Below are positions 45,916 to 57,585 of a stretch of DNA of 64,000 nt, in pieces. Below the pieces are notes generated by a model. The model made no database searches. It saw nothing but the letters and a program-made list of their open reading frames with translations, and was not told the origin of the DNA. Positions within the stretch are counted from its first letter, which is position 1, and every line of letters begins with the position of its first letter. The stretch is from Leucaena leucocephala (Eukaryota; Streptophyta; Magnoliopsida; Fabales; Fabaceae): positions 11,199,001-11,263,000 of the forward strand of contig CM073535.1 of assembly GCA_037074615.1 (NCBI GenBank), in the 5' to 3' direction. The translations under genes were made by a program, and so were the position numbers.

Positions 45916-47643
45916 TTATCCCCACACAATTTTCCATTTTAAACTCATTGGAAGCATCAAAATCATGAAATTCCATCATATGAACAGTACCACGTACAGT
46001 ACCAGCAAGAACACAAAACCCTAAATCCAAACATACTTGAATTCACAAGCTTATACCATTTGATTCTAGCTTGTTTAAGCTTGTCTAAACTATCCATAAC
46101 ATAAAACTCATATTTTAACCACATATGAGCAGCACTTCCAGCAGCAACCATAAGGGAAATATAGCATGAAAACCCCTTAAAACCATGAGCTAACTTGCTA
46201 GAACAAAGCTCAAGATCAAGGGAGATGATTACCTTGCTTGTTACTTCACTTTGGTTGCTTCTTTCTTGGTTGAATGGAAATTTTGCAAGAGTTTCCCTAT
46301 GGTTCACCATGCATGCCTAAGTGTTCTAAATAGGGGGTATTTATAGAGAAATTTGGGTTGAAATGGATGGCCAAGATTGATTTGGTTACTATTTGATCTA
46401 AAGGCTCACATTTAATCTTGGATTTTACTTTTTCTAAAAAGAATAATTATTACATCATGTGGGACAGCTCATGGGACACCTAAGAGGGTTAGGTGGCGGG
46501 CTGCCCATGCAAGGAACCTTCTGGAGAAATTCTAGTCCAATCCGGTACCGATCAGTATAGTTTCACAATAGCCGAACTGTGTTTTGTTCCTAATTTTTTA
46601 TAATATACCAGGATATGTATTCTATCCTGGAAATTAATGTCTAGGCTTCTCATATCATTTAAAATTTTATAATGAGTATTTATCTTCCATCCATTCATTG
46701 GAAAATGACCAAAATACCCTTGGTGTCTTTTCATGCACTGTACTGACCCTAAGGGCAAAATCGTCATTTCACACCTCTTTATACTGCCTCAGGGTGTATA
46801 TGGGCTCTAAATAATCCTATTTATACTATATGACACATTTTTAGCCTGTTTAGAGTAGCCAAAATAATCTCCATCCACTACTGGTATAGTGTAGGCATCC
46901 AGGGGTATTTTCGTAATTTTGCATGTTTCCTGGACTGCTCTGGTCTCTAGCCCACATAAACTGTCCAGTCACCTTAATGGGCTCATGATGGCGCCAGTTG
47001 GGCCTCACTATGGGCTTATTTCCTATATTGCCTTTATGGCCTAATTCACACTATAGCTTCCCCGATCCTATTTATCGGGTATTTTATTTCACGGTAAAAT
47101 CCCGTATGGTTTCTACAGGATTCCTTTTCTGACTCTCTCAATTTTATAAATTCATATATTAAATATATGAATTTTCTATAAGGTCTCATCTGATTATGAG
47201 ATCTGAAAAATACTATAATAATTCCTTCCAACTTCATAAATTTATATCAATTAATCGGGACCTCAAATCAAAATTCTGCGTTGTGTTAAACTGACCGGAA
47301 TATTTTGTCTATCTACTGGTAAAATTTGGGTCTAATCTGATTCCGAGCATTTTTGGCCTGTTTTGGCTCAACTTTTCCATATTTATATTTAGGTCCCTTA
47401 ACTTTTGAATAATTGCACTTTAGTCCCTGAACTTTTCATTAATTGCATTTAGGTCCCTCCTTTTTCTTCTACTTTCACTTTTCACCTTCAAACTTTTAAA
47501 TTTTCATTTTGGTCCCTATTATTTTCTTAGTTATTAATCCTTCCCTTTCCTTTCACAATCTGATACAGTTTATTCTAAGAATCTTATATCCATTGCAGAT
47601 AAACTGTACAGGTACATTAGGTCAAAAAATTGGGGATATGACA
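45916..47643 (-). mobile_element. S1: T3 solo LTR, right part
   Basis: Continues 36141-37627 across B and ends GGGGATATGACA, that is TGTCATATCCCC on the element strand. TATA box at 46338-46346. A leader reading frame, listed separately, follows the TATA box. Confidence 0.9.
45963..46310 (-). CDS. Leader reading frame in T3 LTR S1, doubtful
   Basis: A 115-codon frame starts MVNHRETLAKFPFNQER about 30 bases after the TATA box on the element strand. S2 has the same frame (52881-53123, 80 codons) with clear similarity through VMDSLDKLK. No domain is recognised. It crosses a 5' splice-site-like AAGGTAATC near 46231, so in RNA it may be split. Two copies of one LTR share frames by descent, so similarity alone does not prove coding. 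Differences that keep the frame open are a mild argument for it. Confidence 0.3.
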   Translation of the reverse strand: MVNHRETLAKFPFNQERSNQSEVTSKVIISLDLELCSSKLAHGFKGFSCYISLMVAAGSAAHMWLKYEFYVMDSLDKLKQARIKWYKLVNSSMFGFRVLCSCWYCTWYCSYDGIS

Positions 47644-47648
47644 ATGTG

Positions 47649-48130
47649 CGACTTGAGAAATTTGGAAATTGTTACTACATCATCTTTCCTTGTTGGTATG
47701 GTCTCCACCCATCTTGAAAGATAATCCACAGCTAGCAAAATATATGTATATCCAAAAGACAGTGGAAATGGTCCCATGAAGTCAATGCCCCATACTTCAA
47801 ACACCTCACAAAACAGCATAGTTGCTGAAGCATTCCATGCCTTTTGTCAGTCCACCAAACTGTTGGCACCTATCACAGGCCTTACAAAATTCATAGCAGT
47901 TTTTGAATAATTGTGGCCAATAAAAACCAGCATCAAGAATCTTCCTTGATGTCTTCTTTGTGCTGAAATGGCCTTCACAAATAGAAGAATGACAAGCTCT
48001 AAAAATGCTATCTACTTCTTCACTTGGTACACACCTTCTTATAACTTGATCACTGCATATTTTCCATAGAATGGGTGGTTCCCAAATATAAAATTTTGCC
48101 TCATGCCTAATCTTCTGGCCCTAAAAATGA
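47649..48130 (-). pseudogene. Y integrase, zinc-binding part and first catalytic Asp
   Basis: On the minus strand this reads CHSSICEGHFSTKK (His pair), GFYWPQLFKNCYEF and CKACDRCQQFG (Cys pair), giving an HHCC domain. VWGIDFMGPFPLSFGYTYIL follows with the first catalytic Asp, then VDYLSRW. The frame then runs to KFLKSH, where S1 interrupts it. The rest is at 35452-36140. Confidence 0.88.
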
Positions 48131-49923
48131 GATAAGGAAGGTGAAATTAAACTAGTAACAATATAATTCACTATGTGGCAGTACCAAGTGTAACTACAGA
48201 AATTATAGAAACAGAACAATCTCTAAATGTATCACAAATAAGGTCAAAATCTAATACTCCCCTTGTATTTTTAGGCAACCTGCTCAAATGATCAACTAAG
48301 AACTTAACAGTAGCATGGTCAGTGTATATAATCACTTTAAAACTCAAAAGATAAGATCTGAATTTATCCAATGCAAACACAATGGCAAAGAGTTCTTTTT
48401 CTATGGTAGTATAGTTCTTTTGAGTATTATCTAATGTCTTAGAGGCAAATGAAATGACTTTAGACAGCTTACCATCTTTCTATCCTAACATTGCACCTAC
48501 AGCTTCATTTGATGCATCACATGAAAGCTCAAAATCTAAATGCCAATTAGGTGCAGCAAGTATAGGTGGTATGATAATCATAGCTTCAATAGTGTCAAAT
48601 TCTATCTTACAAGTATCATCAAAACTCTATATCTTTTTGCATGAGTTTAGAAAGTTGAGACGTAATCTTGCTAAAGTCTTTAATAAACCTTCTATAGAAT
48701 CCAGCATATCCTAGAAATGACCTTAGTTCCTTCAAAGATTTGGGATAAGGAAGAGAAGAAATAACCCCAATCTTAGCTTTATCTATCATGATCCCATCTT
48801 TAGATATTAAATGTCCTAGAACTATGCCTTTATCTACCATGAAGTGACATTTTTCAAAATTTAGTACGAGCTTTTTCTCAATGCATCTTGCTAGAATTTT
48901 CTCCAAACTTTCTAAACATTCATCAAAATCCTTACCATACACTATAAAATCATCCATGAATACCTCCATGTTTTTTTCCAAGAATTCCCTGAATATAAAC
49001 ATCATAGCTCTTTGAAATGTTCCAGGAGCATTGCATAATCCAAAGGCATCCTCCTATAAGCATAGGTACCAAATGGGCACGTGAATGTGGTCTTCTCTTG
49101 ATCTTCTGGTGCAATTGGAACCTAAAAATATCCTGAAAAACCATCAAGAAAATAGTAATGGGATTTCCCAACAAGTCTTTCTAGCATTTGATCTATGAAT
49201 GGTAAAGGAAAATGTTTCTTCCTAGTTGCACCATTCAATTTCCTGTAATCAATACACACTCTCCATCAATTCTGCACTCTAGTAGGAATTAGTTCATTTT
49301 TTCATTCCTTACCACAGCTATTCCACTATTCTTTGGCACAACATGAACTGGACTTACCCATTCACTGTCTAAAATTGGGTAAATAATGCCAGTATTCAAC
49401 AGCTTAGTTACCTCTTTCTTGACCATATGAGATATCAAGGGGTTTAACCTTCTTTGTTGATATTTAATAGGCTTGGTTCCTTCCTTCAATAGAATTTTAT
49501 GTGTGCATACAAATACATCTATACCAGGTATATCAGCTATAGGCTATCCTATTGCTCTCTTATGTGCTTTTAAAACTGAAATAAGCTTTTCTTCCTTAGA
49601 AACAAAAGGTAAGTTAGCAATTATAACAGGTAATGTATTATTTCCAGCTAAAAACAGACATTTAAGGTTAATAGGAAGTAGTTTGAGTTCCAACTCAGGT
49701 GGTTGGTCAATTGATGGAACCAACTTCTTAGTTTCTGGAGCTGTAACATGCTTTATCAAGTCTGTCCTCATAGGTTCTGTGTTGTTCATTTATATCCTTA
49801 TAATGAGAGTTCTAGCAACTAGTTCTCCCATAATTTTATCCTATTGTTTCTCTCCAAATCCTTCATTTAAAAAGTTAGTAATAGATAAAGAAAATGATTG
49901 TAGGGTAGAAAGTAAGCTATCAA
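48131..49923 (-). pseudogene. Y reverse transcriptase and RNase H
   Basis: The N-terminal lead (49544-49789) has QPPELELKLLPINLK. RT proper begins LLKEGTKPIKYQQRRLNP (around 49489) and continues SEWVSPVHVVPKNSG. The catalytic FMDDF block is at about 48946-48960, followed by LGHLISKDGI and SFLGYAGFYRRFIKDFSK, the typical thumb region. RNase H (48171-48618) has a CDASNEAVGA-type start and IIYTDHATVKFL. Frameshifts near 49000-49290 and several stops break the frame. The protein would copy RNA into DNA and remove the RNA strand. Confidence 0.88.
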
Positions 49924-50708
49924 CTAAGATACATTAATACTTGACACATCACCACTACTATCCAAAGAAATTACAGAAGAAGAAATTTCATATTCAAGCA
50001 ATTCACATTCAGCTCTATCAGATTTCAGCATATGCTTTCCATGTTCCTCTTTAGCCTCTTCAATGTATGCCTCAATTGCACTTAAGCCTGACAGTGAGTA
50101 ATCTTCAAATGGATGTCTCATTGCTTCATAGACATTAAAAGTTATGACATTATCACCCACTTCGATTGTGATGCTCCCATTTTTCATACTTATCACAGTG
50201 TTGGCTATTTTAAGGAATAACCTACCTAAGATAATAGGTCCTTCTAAATTTGACTCATGTGACATATCCAAGACATAAAAATATGCACGTATAATCAAGT
50301 CCTTGACTTTAACCAATATGTCCTCTAACAGTCCCTCAGGTTTCCTAGTGGTTCGATCAATAAGTTGTACTATCATAGATATTTCTTTAAGTGAGCTGTG
50401 CCTATGCCTATTAATGTATAAATAAAAGTTGGCATCATATTGATGGCTACACCAAGATCTAACAGAGCACTAGCACACAGAAATTTACCAGTGGTGATTG
50501 GGATTGTAAAGGAACCTGGATTATCACATTTAATAGGAAGTTGTGGCTTAAACAAAGTTGACACACTAGATCCTACTTGAACCCTTTCATTTGGTTTACA
50601 GATTCTTTTATTAGTGCAGAGTTCTATCATGAATTTTCCATACTTGGATATGCTTCTAATCATATCTACAAGTGGAACATTAACTTCTAATTTCCCTAAC
50701 ATATCCAT
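49924..50708 (-). pseudogene. Y retropepsin-like protease
   Basis: LGKLEVNVPLVDMIRSISKY opens the region. The active site reads ALLDLGVAINMMP, the Athila form of D-L/T-G. ILGRLFLKIANTVISM is the second conserved block. A stop at about 50374 separates the active site from the C-terminal part. It would process the gag-pol polyprotein. Confidence 0.85.
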
Positions 50709-51566
50709 AATATCTTGTTCCTATTTATCTTTCAAAACCTTCTTTGGACACATGTATGCATTAGGGAAAGGCAGGTGTTTTATGCTTACTTCTCTGTCTT
50801 TCTGTTCTGCATCTTCATGCTCCTTATTCTGAATTCTGCTTGGTTTCTGATTTACACTGCTGGAAGTAGCCATTGTTTCCAGCATAGCAGATGATTGGGC
50901 AGCTTCCTTTACTGTAGTTTACTCAATATTCTGTTGCAACATGTTATGCTCTTTGCTACTTTCTGATTTAGGAGTAGATGAAGGCTTTTCTCCAATCACT
51001 TTTGCAACTCCAGATCTATTCTACTACTCAATTACTTCCTTATCCCTTGCATCCTCTACTGTATCTACTTTCCCTACTATTTTTCCACTTCTCAAGCTTA
51101 TAGCATTTACAGATTTGGGGTTAATAACTGTGTTTGAAAGTAATTTTCCCCCAATTCTAGCCTGGACATCATTCACTAAGTTTGCTAGCTGTGATATATA
51201 GCCATTCATGTTTGCTGCTTTTGTCTCCCATTGTTCAATTTTACTCTCTAATACAGCAAATTTGGCTTCTGTTGTTGTTTGGTTATTCTTCATAGTATAT
51301 CTCAAGTCCTTGAAGTTAGAGCAGAAATTTGTGTTGATGGAGTTTATATTGGAATTCATTACAGTAATACTCTTCATTATCTCAGATATTCCATCGTTCT
51401 TTACAGCAGAATGTACTTCGATAGCTCTAGAAGACTCAGGCACTTGCTTATCATTGTTGAATCTATTCTACCTAAAATTCTTGTCTCCACCTCCATCCCT
51501 CCATCTGAAATTAGGATGATCTCTCCATCCTTCATTATGTGTTGGAGTATGGATTCCTTTATGGGT
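50709..51566 (-). pseudogene. Y gag C-terminal region
   Basis: Begins at S2 with STHKGIHTPTHNEGWRDHPN, continues through FRWRDGGG and a QLANLVNDVQARIGGKL stretch to VNAISLRSGK, the standard Athila linker between gag and protease. It joins 54033 onward when S2 is removed, as X shows uninterrupted near 8290. Stops near 51480 and 51020. Confidence 0.85.
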
Positions 51567-52845
51567 ACTTGTCATATCCCCAATTTTCTTACCTGATGTA
51601 ACTGTACAGTTTATATGAAATAGACATGAGATTCTTAGAATAACTTGTATCAAATTGAGGTAGGAAAGAAAGGGATTAATAACTAAGGAAAGTTCAAGAA
51701 CCTAAACGCAAATTAGAAAAGGTTGAAGGCAAAAAGTTAAAGTAGAAACAAAAGTTGGGCAAAAGTGGTAATTATCAAAAGTTTAGGGACCTAAATGTAA
51801 ATAAGCAAAAAGTCAGGACCTACATGTAATTATGAGAAAGTTGAATCGAAAAAGGCTAAAAAATGCCCGGAATCAAATTAGAGCCAAATTTTACCAGTAG
51901 ATAGACAAAAATATTCCGGTCAGTTTAACGCAATACAGAATTTTGATTTGAGGTCCTGATTAATTGATATAAATTCCTAAAGTCAGAAGAAATTATTACA
52001 GTATCTTTCACACCTCAGAATTAGATGAAACCTTACAGTAAATTTCTATATTTAATATAAGAATTTATAAAATTGACAGAGTCAGAAAAGGATTCTTGTA
52101 GAATTCTTACAGGGTTTTAAAGTGGAATAAAACATCTGATAAATATGGTCAAGAGAGATATCTTGGGATTTGTGCCATAAAGGAAATGAGCCCATACCAA
52201 GGCCCAAATGGTGCCACCATAAGCCCAGTAAGGTGACTGGACAATTAAGTGGGCTAGAGTCCAGAGTAATCCCGTAAAAGTGCGAAGTTACAAAAATAGC
52301 CCTAGATGACCAGATTGTACCAGTGATAGATGGAGGGCATTTTGATCATTCTGGACAGGCCAAAAATGTGTAATATAGTATAAATATAATTAGTTAGAGC
52401 CAGTATATGCCATGAGGAAGTGCAAAGAGGGGTAAAATGACAATTATGCCCTTAGGGTTAATATAGTGCAAGAAAGGACACCAAAGGTATTTTGGTCATT
52501 TCCTAAGGGATGGATGGCAAATAAATACTCAGTCTAACAATTTCAATGGTATGTGAAACCTAGAAAAAGGTTCCCAAGACAAAATACATATCCTGGAATA
52601 TTATAAAAATTAGGAACAAAAAACAGTCTAGTTTTTGTGAAATTGCTCCGATCGGTACCAAACTAGACTAGAATTTTTCTTATCAGTATATTTACCTTTT
52701 TCTAGTGAAACATGGCCTTGTGTGATGTCATGCATGGCATCAAAAGGCATGCCTTCTAGGGAAAGTTTGTTCAAGAATGAATATGGACCATTAGATCAAA
52801 TAGTAACCAAACCAATATTGGCCATTCATTTCCACCTAAATTTAT

Positions 52846-52854
52846 CTATAAATA
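52846..52854 (+). promoter_or_regulatory. LTR TATA box (S2)
   Basis: CTATAAATA followed by CCCCCTT, as in T2. The S1 equivalent is at 46338-46346 on the minus strand. Confidence 0.72.
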
Positions 52855-52880
52855 CCCCCTTATTTTAGACCCCATTCGGT

Positions 52881-53123
52881 ATGCTTGAGAACCATAGGGA
52901 AACTCTTGCAAAATTTCCATTCAACCAAGAAAGAAACACACAACTTGAAGCAATAAGTGAGGTAATCATCTCCCTTGTTCTTGAGCTTTGTTCTAGCAAG
53001 CTAGCTCTTGATTTTAAGGGATTCTTGTGCCATATTTCCCTTGTGGTTTTTGCTGGAAGTGCTGTCCATATGTGGTTAGAATATGAGTTTTATGTTATGG
53101 ATAGTTTAGATAAGCTTAAATAA
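52881..53123 (+). CDS. Leader reading frame in T3 LTR S2, doubtful
   Basis: 80 codons, starting 27 bases after the TATA box, with NHRETLAKFPFNQER and CSSKLALDFKGF matching the S1 frame. A stop replaces the extension present in S1. A 5' splice-site-like GAGGTAATC lies at about 52960. No family is recognised. Confidence 0.28.
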   Translation: MLENHRETLAKFPFNQERNTQLEAISEVIISLVLELCSSKLALDFKGFLCHISLVVFAGSAVHMWLEYEFYVMDSLDKLK

Positions 53124-54032
53124 TCTAGAATCAAGTGGTATAAGCTTGGAAATTCATGTATACATATAATTGGATGTTTATGTTCATGGCTGTTACTGTA
53201 CATGACACTGTTCATATGTTCAAATTTCATGATTTTGATGCTTCCAATTATTTTAAAATAGAAAATTGTGTGGGGATAAAGTAGGAGATCAAGTATTGGA
53301 AGCATTGGAATCAAAATGTGAATTTTTGAAAAACAAGGGTTTGCTTCGGTCAAGGGCAGCAGGTCATGAGATGTTTTGATTTTAGAAATTCTAGCTTCTT
53401 ATTTGGATTCTACATGAAAAGGTATGTGGAAATGAACACCAAGAATGCCTCAATTGGTTAAGTATTCGATTTGTTATATTTTTCTAAGTTAGAGTTAAAA
53501 TCTGGAACTAAGAGAAAGTAAGTAACTAGAGGCAGTAACGTTCTGACATTAATTTGGTATAGTAAATTAACCATTTTTTCTGTGAAATTTTGTGAACTTA
53601 AAGAGCACATCTGGAGCTTCAAATCCATAGGCAGCACAATTTATTTGGACAAGTAACCAAAGAGTAATGAAGTTTTGAAGTTAAGGCAAAGAAACTAGAA
53701 CTTCCAGATTTTATCAAATAAATAGTGTTTTTCAATGAATAAACTGATTTTATTTGGATAATGGGACCTTAGTTTTATATTTTTCCTTCAAATTTAAATG
53801 GAATATATTTCATTAGAAATTGGAACAAACTTATTTCAATTTTTCTACATTTAATTATGAATTTTCAAAGTTGGATACATGTCTGAAATTACCAAATGAA
53901 CAGTAGCATGAACAGTACCCCAAGAGCAATTCTTTTGGAAATTAATGTTTCTAAGGAAAAAGGCTATGTAATTGGTTCCAATGACTTTCAAATGAGTATA
54001 ATTAAAGTTGAAAGTAAGGATATGATAGTACT

Positions 54033-55019
54033 AATTATGTTTGTTTTGATAGATAGCTGATACTTCTTCACATTGCGTAGGGCAATGACAGTGGTGTGTA
54101 TAGGAGAATAACAAAGTTGACAACTAGGAGCAACAAGAGCTTGAGAGTATGGGCTTTGAACATGTGAATTTCCCAATTGAGCAGTAAGGTTGTTAATCTG
54201 AGCATTCCTGGCAGCAACTTGAGAGGATAAATAATTATAATCTTGAGAAGGCCTTGCAGAAATCTCATGGACTTGCCTAGCATCACATCTCCCATACTGT
54301 TGGTCATTACTTGCTATTTTCTTAATCAGGTTCCATGCTTCATCTGGAGTTAAATCATCAATAGAGCCTCCAACAGCTGTATCCAAATTCTTTCTGCATG
54401 CATAGCACAATCCTGAATGGAAATACTGCACTAAATGCTCAAGTTATAGCAACATGTAAAACCATTCCTTTGCCTTTCATTCAAGTGTAAAACAGAATAC
54501 TTGTCTTTGCACAGCATCCATGTTAGTACCTACAGGTTTCATGGATGAGCAAACCCACTGCATAGTCTTCAAGTGCTTGAAAGGATCTTCACCTGCCAAT
54601 CCATAAAATTTTGGTAAGTTACTTAACAAAGGACCTTTTAACTCAAAATTAACATCTAAAGCAGGACAAGTGCGGAAAGGATCAAAGTTTGCATGAGAAG
54701 AAGTCAATTCTCTTATGCTCCTATGTGCTCTTCTATTGTTCATGTTATTCTCTCCATGTTGCTCATTTTGAATATTCTAGTTATTAGTATGAGTATCAGC
54801 TTCATTAACATGCTCCATGACAAAATGATTATCTAATAGAGCACCAGATGCATAGTCAATTTTAGCAATAGAGTCACTAGAAGTAATAGGCTCAATAGAA
54901 GATGCAACACTAGCTTGATTTAAGATCTTAACCTTCTTAATTTGCCTAAGTGTTATATTGATTTCTTTATCCCAATGAAAGAATTTAGAGCTTCTGTTCA
55001 TGTAAATCATGCTCAACAA
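54033..55019 (-). pseudogene. Y gag N-terminal and central region, with deletion
   Basis: MLSMIYMNRSSKFFHWDKEI opens the frame. LPKFYGLAGEDPFKHLKTM and VQRQVFCFTLE belong to the gag domain. Near 54440 a deletion removes the WNNLRTTFLKKYF to FHEFWGRF block that X keeps, and the frame resumes at QYFHSGLCYACRKN. LTPDEAWNLIKKIAS and the region up to S2 follow. Stops separate 54777 from 54743 and occur near 54476. Confidence 0.87.
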
Positions 55020-55084
55020 TAATGTAAAATATCAAATCTGTCATAAATGTAGCAATTCTAGGAATTCAGATCAAACAATCGTAG

Positions 55085-55270
55085 TTCAAAATAGTCAAGT
55101 TGCAACTAAAAGGTCACTAGGTTGCGACTAATAAGCACAGAGAATAGAGATCCTGAAAAAAAAAGAACTTCACACCACGACTAGTAATCACACCAAGAAA
55201 AAATTCTGAATTAGGACTTTTGGTCACAACCAAATGTCACTTTGGTTGTGACTAAAAATCACAGATAGTA
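55085..55270 (-). repeat. Y 5' leader with two paired GTCGCGAC units
   Basis: Units near 55098-55130 and 55220-55252, each followed by CACAG, with an extra half unit near 55175. Same layout as X 9480-9665. Confidence 0.78.
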
Positions 55271-55280
55271 AAACACTTGT

Positions 55281-56613
55281 AGTTTTCAATCTAACTACTG
55301 AAAATAAATTCTATGCTATTGTTTATGCTTTTAAGTGTTTATAATGATGAGATGAATGAATGACAAGCGTGTTCCCTTGGAGATTACCTTACCTTCATTA
55401 TCCACAAAATATGAGGATTAGATCAGTTGAATTAGAATATGTTAGCTAATAACTCGCTAGCTAAATCTCAATTAAAGCTACAACTCGCTGACATTAAAAG
55501 AGATTAAGAAACATTTAACTCAGACATAGTAGAATATGAATTAAACATAATCACTTCAATTAATCATAACTATATTTAACTCAATCAAAGATACAAATCA
55601 ATCAAAGGATGGTTATGCAGAAATAAGAAATCCAACTCAGTTCCTTACTTCTTTATCCTCTACTACTCTAATTGCATCATTAATTATAGCATTAACTATA
55701 TTAACTCGATACAATTAACTCTGAATTAAAGACCCAATGAACTCCCTATTCAGCTCAAGGATTCTGGTGCAGCATCATCTCCATGAGAACACATCAGCTT
55801 AGCCTTGCATTGCTATCTAAACTTCAGCAGCAACAGAAAATGCAGCAGTCATGGTGAAAATGATAGAAGAAGATGATGATGAATTTTAGTACTTTCCTCT
55901 GGTTCTATTGACTATAATAGAGGAAAGTGCATAACATAAATTATAGATAGAAATGGAGCAACAATGAAATGAGAGTGTGCATAATGGAATGGAAAATGAG
56001 AATGGAGTGTAGATTAATGTAGAATGGATCTGTGTCTTTAGCTCCCGGCCAGCGTCCCCCTTACAGAAGCTATAATGCGTGATATATAGGGAAGTATGGA
56101 ATGGGTGAGGTCATGTATGGAATCAGCATGTGCAGATGGTGTGTTCATGTATGTATCAGCCCTTCCATGTGACAACACATGCTTTCCAGCCAGTTGTGAT
56201 CCTCTCGTGTAATTTGTTGTGATGCACATATGCTTGTGCTGCTAAAATGTGTGATTCTATTTAGATCCAGTGTGTGTGCGTGAACAATACATGAACAGTG
56301 CCCCTCCATGTGCCAACACATGCATGATCTCCCATTTGCAATGTGTTATCAGATCTAGACCTAGCACATGTTCCATGTGATTATACAGCTCTTGGATCCA
56401 ACACATATTCCATGTATTCAGCTGTCAATTGATCTAACATACTGATTGGTCACTGCAAAGTGGAAATTTAATAGATTATTTATCAAATTAATTACTAAAA
56501 TCAAATCAATTAATTTCTACTTGCTTCATTTTAATTTTATTAATTAATTGCTCATCATATTGGTAAATGGGGATAAAATTAATAATAAAACACACTAAAA
56601 ACACACTAAAAAT
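55281..56613 (-). repeat. Y 5' LTR, truncated at both ends
   Basis: Aligns to 30387-31705. The inner end lacks about 150 bp and the primer site. The outer end stops at CACACTAAAAAT, about 20 bases before the usual terminus, and E2 sequence follows. Confidence 0.85.
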
Positions 56614-57585
56614 ATGCAGAAGATGCTCAAATATACAAAAGAGAGGAAGGAACAGGAATTCATGGATCAACTCATTATATTGCCAAAACAAAATGAGTAT
56701 TTCTAAATCCTCTCTCTTTATAATTGAATATATCTGAAATGTTTTAATGATAATTCTTCCTTGCTATATGTGTCTATGTGTGTTTGACAAAAATCTTCTT
56801 TGTTGCATTTTTGAAATTAAGATATTGTTTTTAAAGTTAATGTTTTAAAATATCATACGAATATTTTTTTAAAAAAAGAAGCCATGAATTTATCAAAGAG
56901 GTTATCGATAAAGGTTATTATGGATAAACTAATTGATAAATTAACTTATTTTGTAGAAAATGTCTTGCACTATTTTTCAATATTTTTTTTTGACAAGAAC
57001 ACTTATCCAAATGTTGTTCAATAAATTTTGTGAAAAAGTATTGATATTTATCGAATTGATTACCGATAAGGGCACTTATCGAAGAACTATTAGATAAATT
57101 TGCTATTTTTGTTAAAAGTAAATGATGTTTCTGATCGAATAACATTTTGATATGAGAGCTTTTATAAGTATTTTTTTGATAAATTTTGTGTGAATTATTT
57201 GAAAGAGGGAGTTATTTATCAAACAACTTATCAATAAGTGTACTTATTGAAGAGCTATTTGATAAATATCTTACGATTGTTTAAATAGTTATCGATAAAC
57301 ACTTCAAATATAATACTTTTTGAAAAGCTTATCAATAAGATAACAGTTATTTAAGAAAAATATGACTGCTACACTCTAGTTTATCATCGAATATTTTCTC
57401 TCTCTGTGTACCAAAAGATCTTAACTGCTTCTATAACCTCCCACCAACAATTAAACTTTCCTATAATGTTTCCCAACATTCCATAACCTCTCATCCTACA
57501 AAAAAGCAATATGCTTCTTCATCTCTGCCATATTCATCAAACATCCCCTCTATTTGTCATATTCATATGAGCAATCAATGGCAAG
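56614..57585 (+). other. E2 interior with TTATCGATAA-type palindromes
   Basis: No coding frame. From 56884 to 57360 about fifteen copies or half-copies of TTATCGATAA occur, for example GGTTATCGATAAAGG and AGTTATCGATAAAC. The same motif fills the E2 LTR. This may be a displaced LTR piece or a region that uses the same motif. Confidence 0.55.

Larger units (their letters stand above)
51572..54027 (+). mobile_element. S2: T3 solo LTR (2456 bp)
   Basis: TGTCATATCCCC to AAGGATATGATA, flanked by GTACT at 51567-51571 and 54028-54032. It lies inside Y gag in the opposite orientation. It is shorter than S1 by about 730 bp through a deletion between GTTCATTT repeats, with a single copy left at 53430-53437 (reverse complement). 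TATA box at 52846-52854. Confidence 0.93.
30230..56613 (-). mobile_element. Y: Athila-type Ty3/gypsy element with three direct nested insertions
   Basis: The 3' LTR is at 30230-31722 and the incomplete 5' LTR at 55281-56613, with gag, protease, RT, RNase H and integrase between them on the minus strand. Removing C (33196-35097), S1 with B (36141-47643) and S2 (51572-54027), plus one copy of each target duplication, leaves about 10.5 kb, a normal Athila size. At each junction the flanks rejoin to match element X or restore a continuous protein frame. No env-like frame follows pol. Frameshifts, stops, a gag deletion and loss of the primer site make it inactive. Confidence 0.9.

Noticed and set aside
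48454..51596. Plus-strand frames at 48454-48714, 49473-49937, 50614-51201 and 51208-51596
   Set aside because: They are antisense shadows of Y pol and gag on the minus strand.
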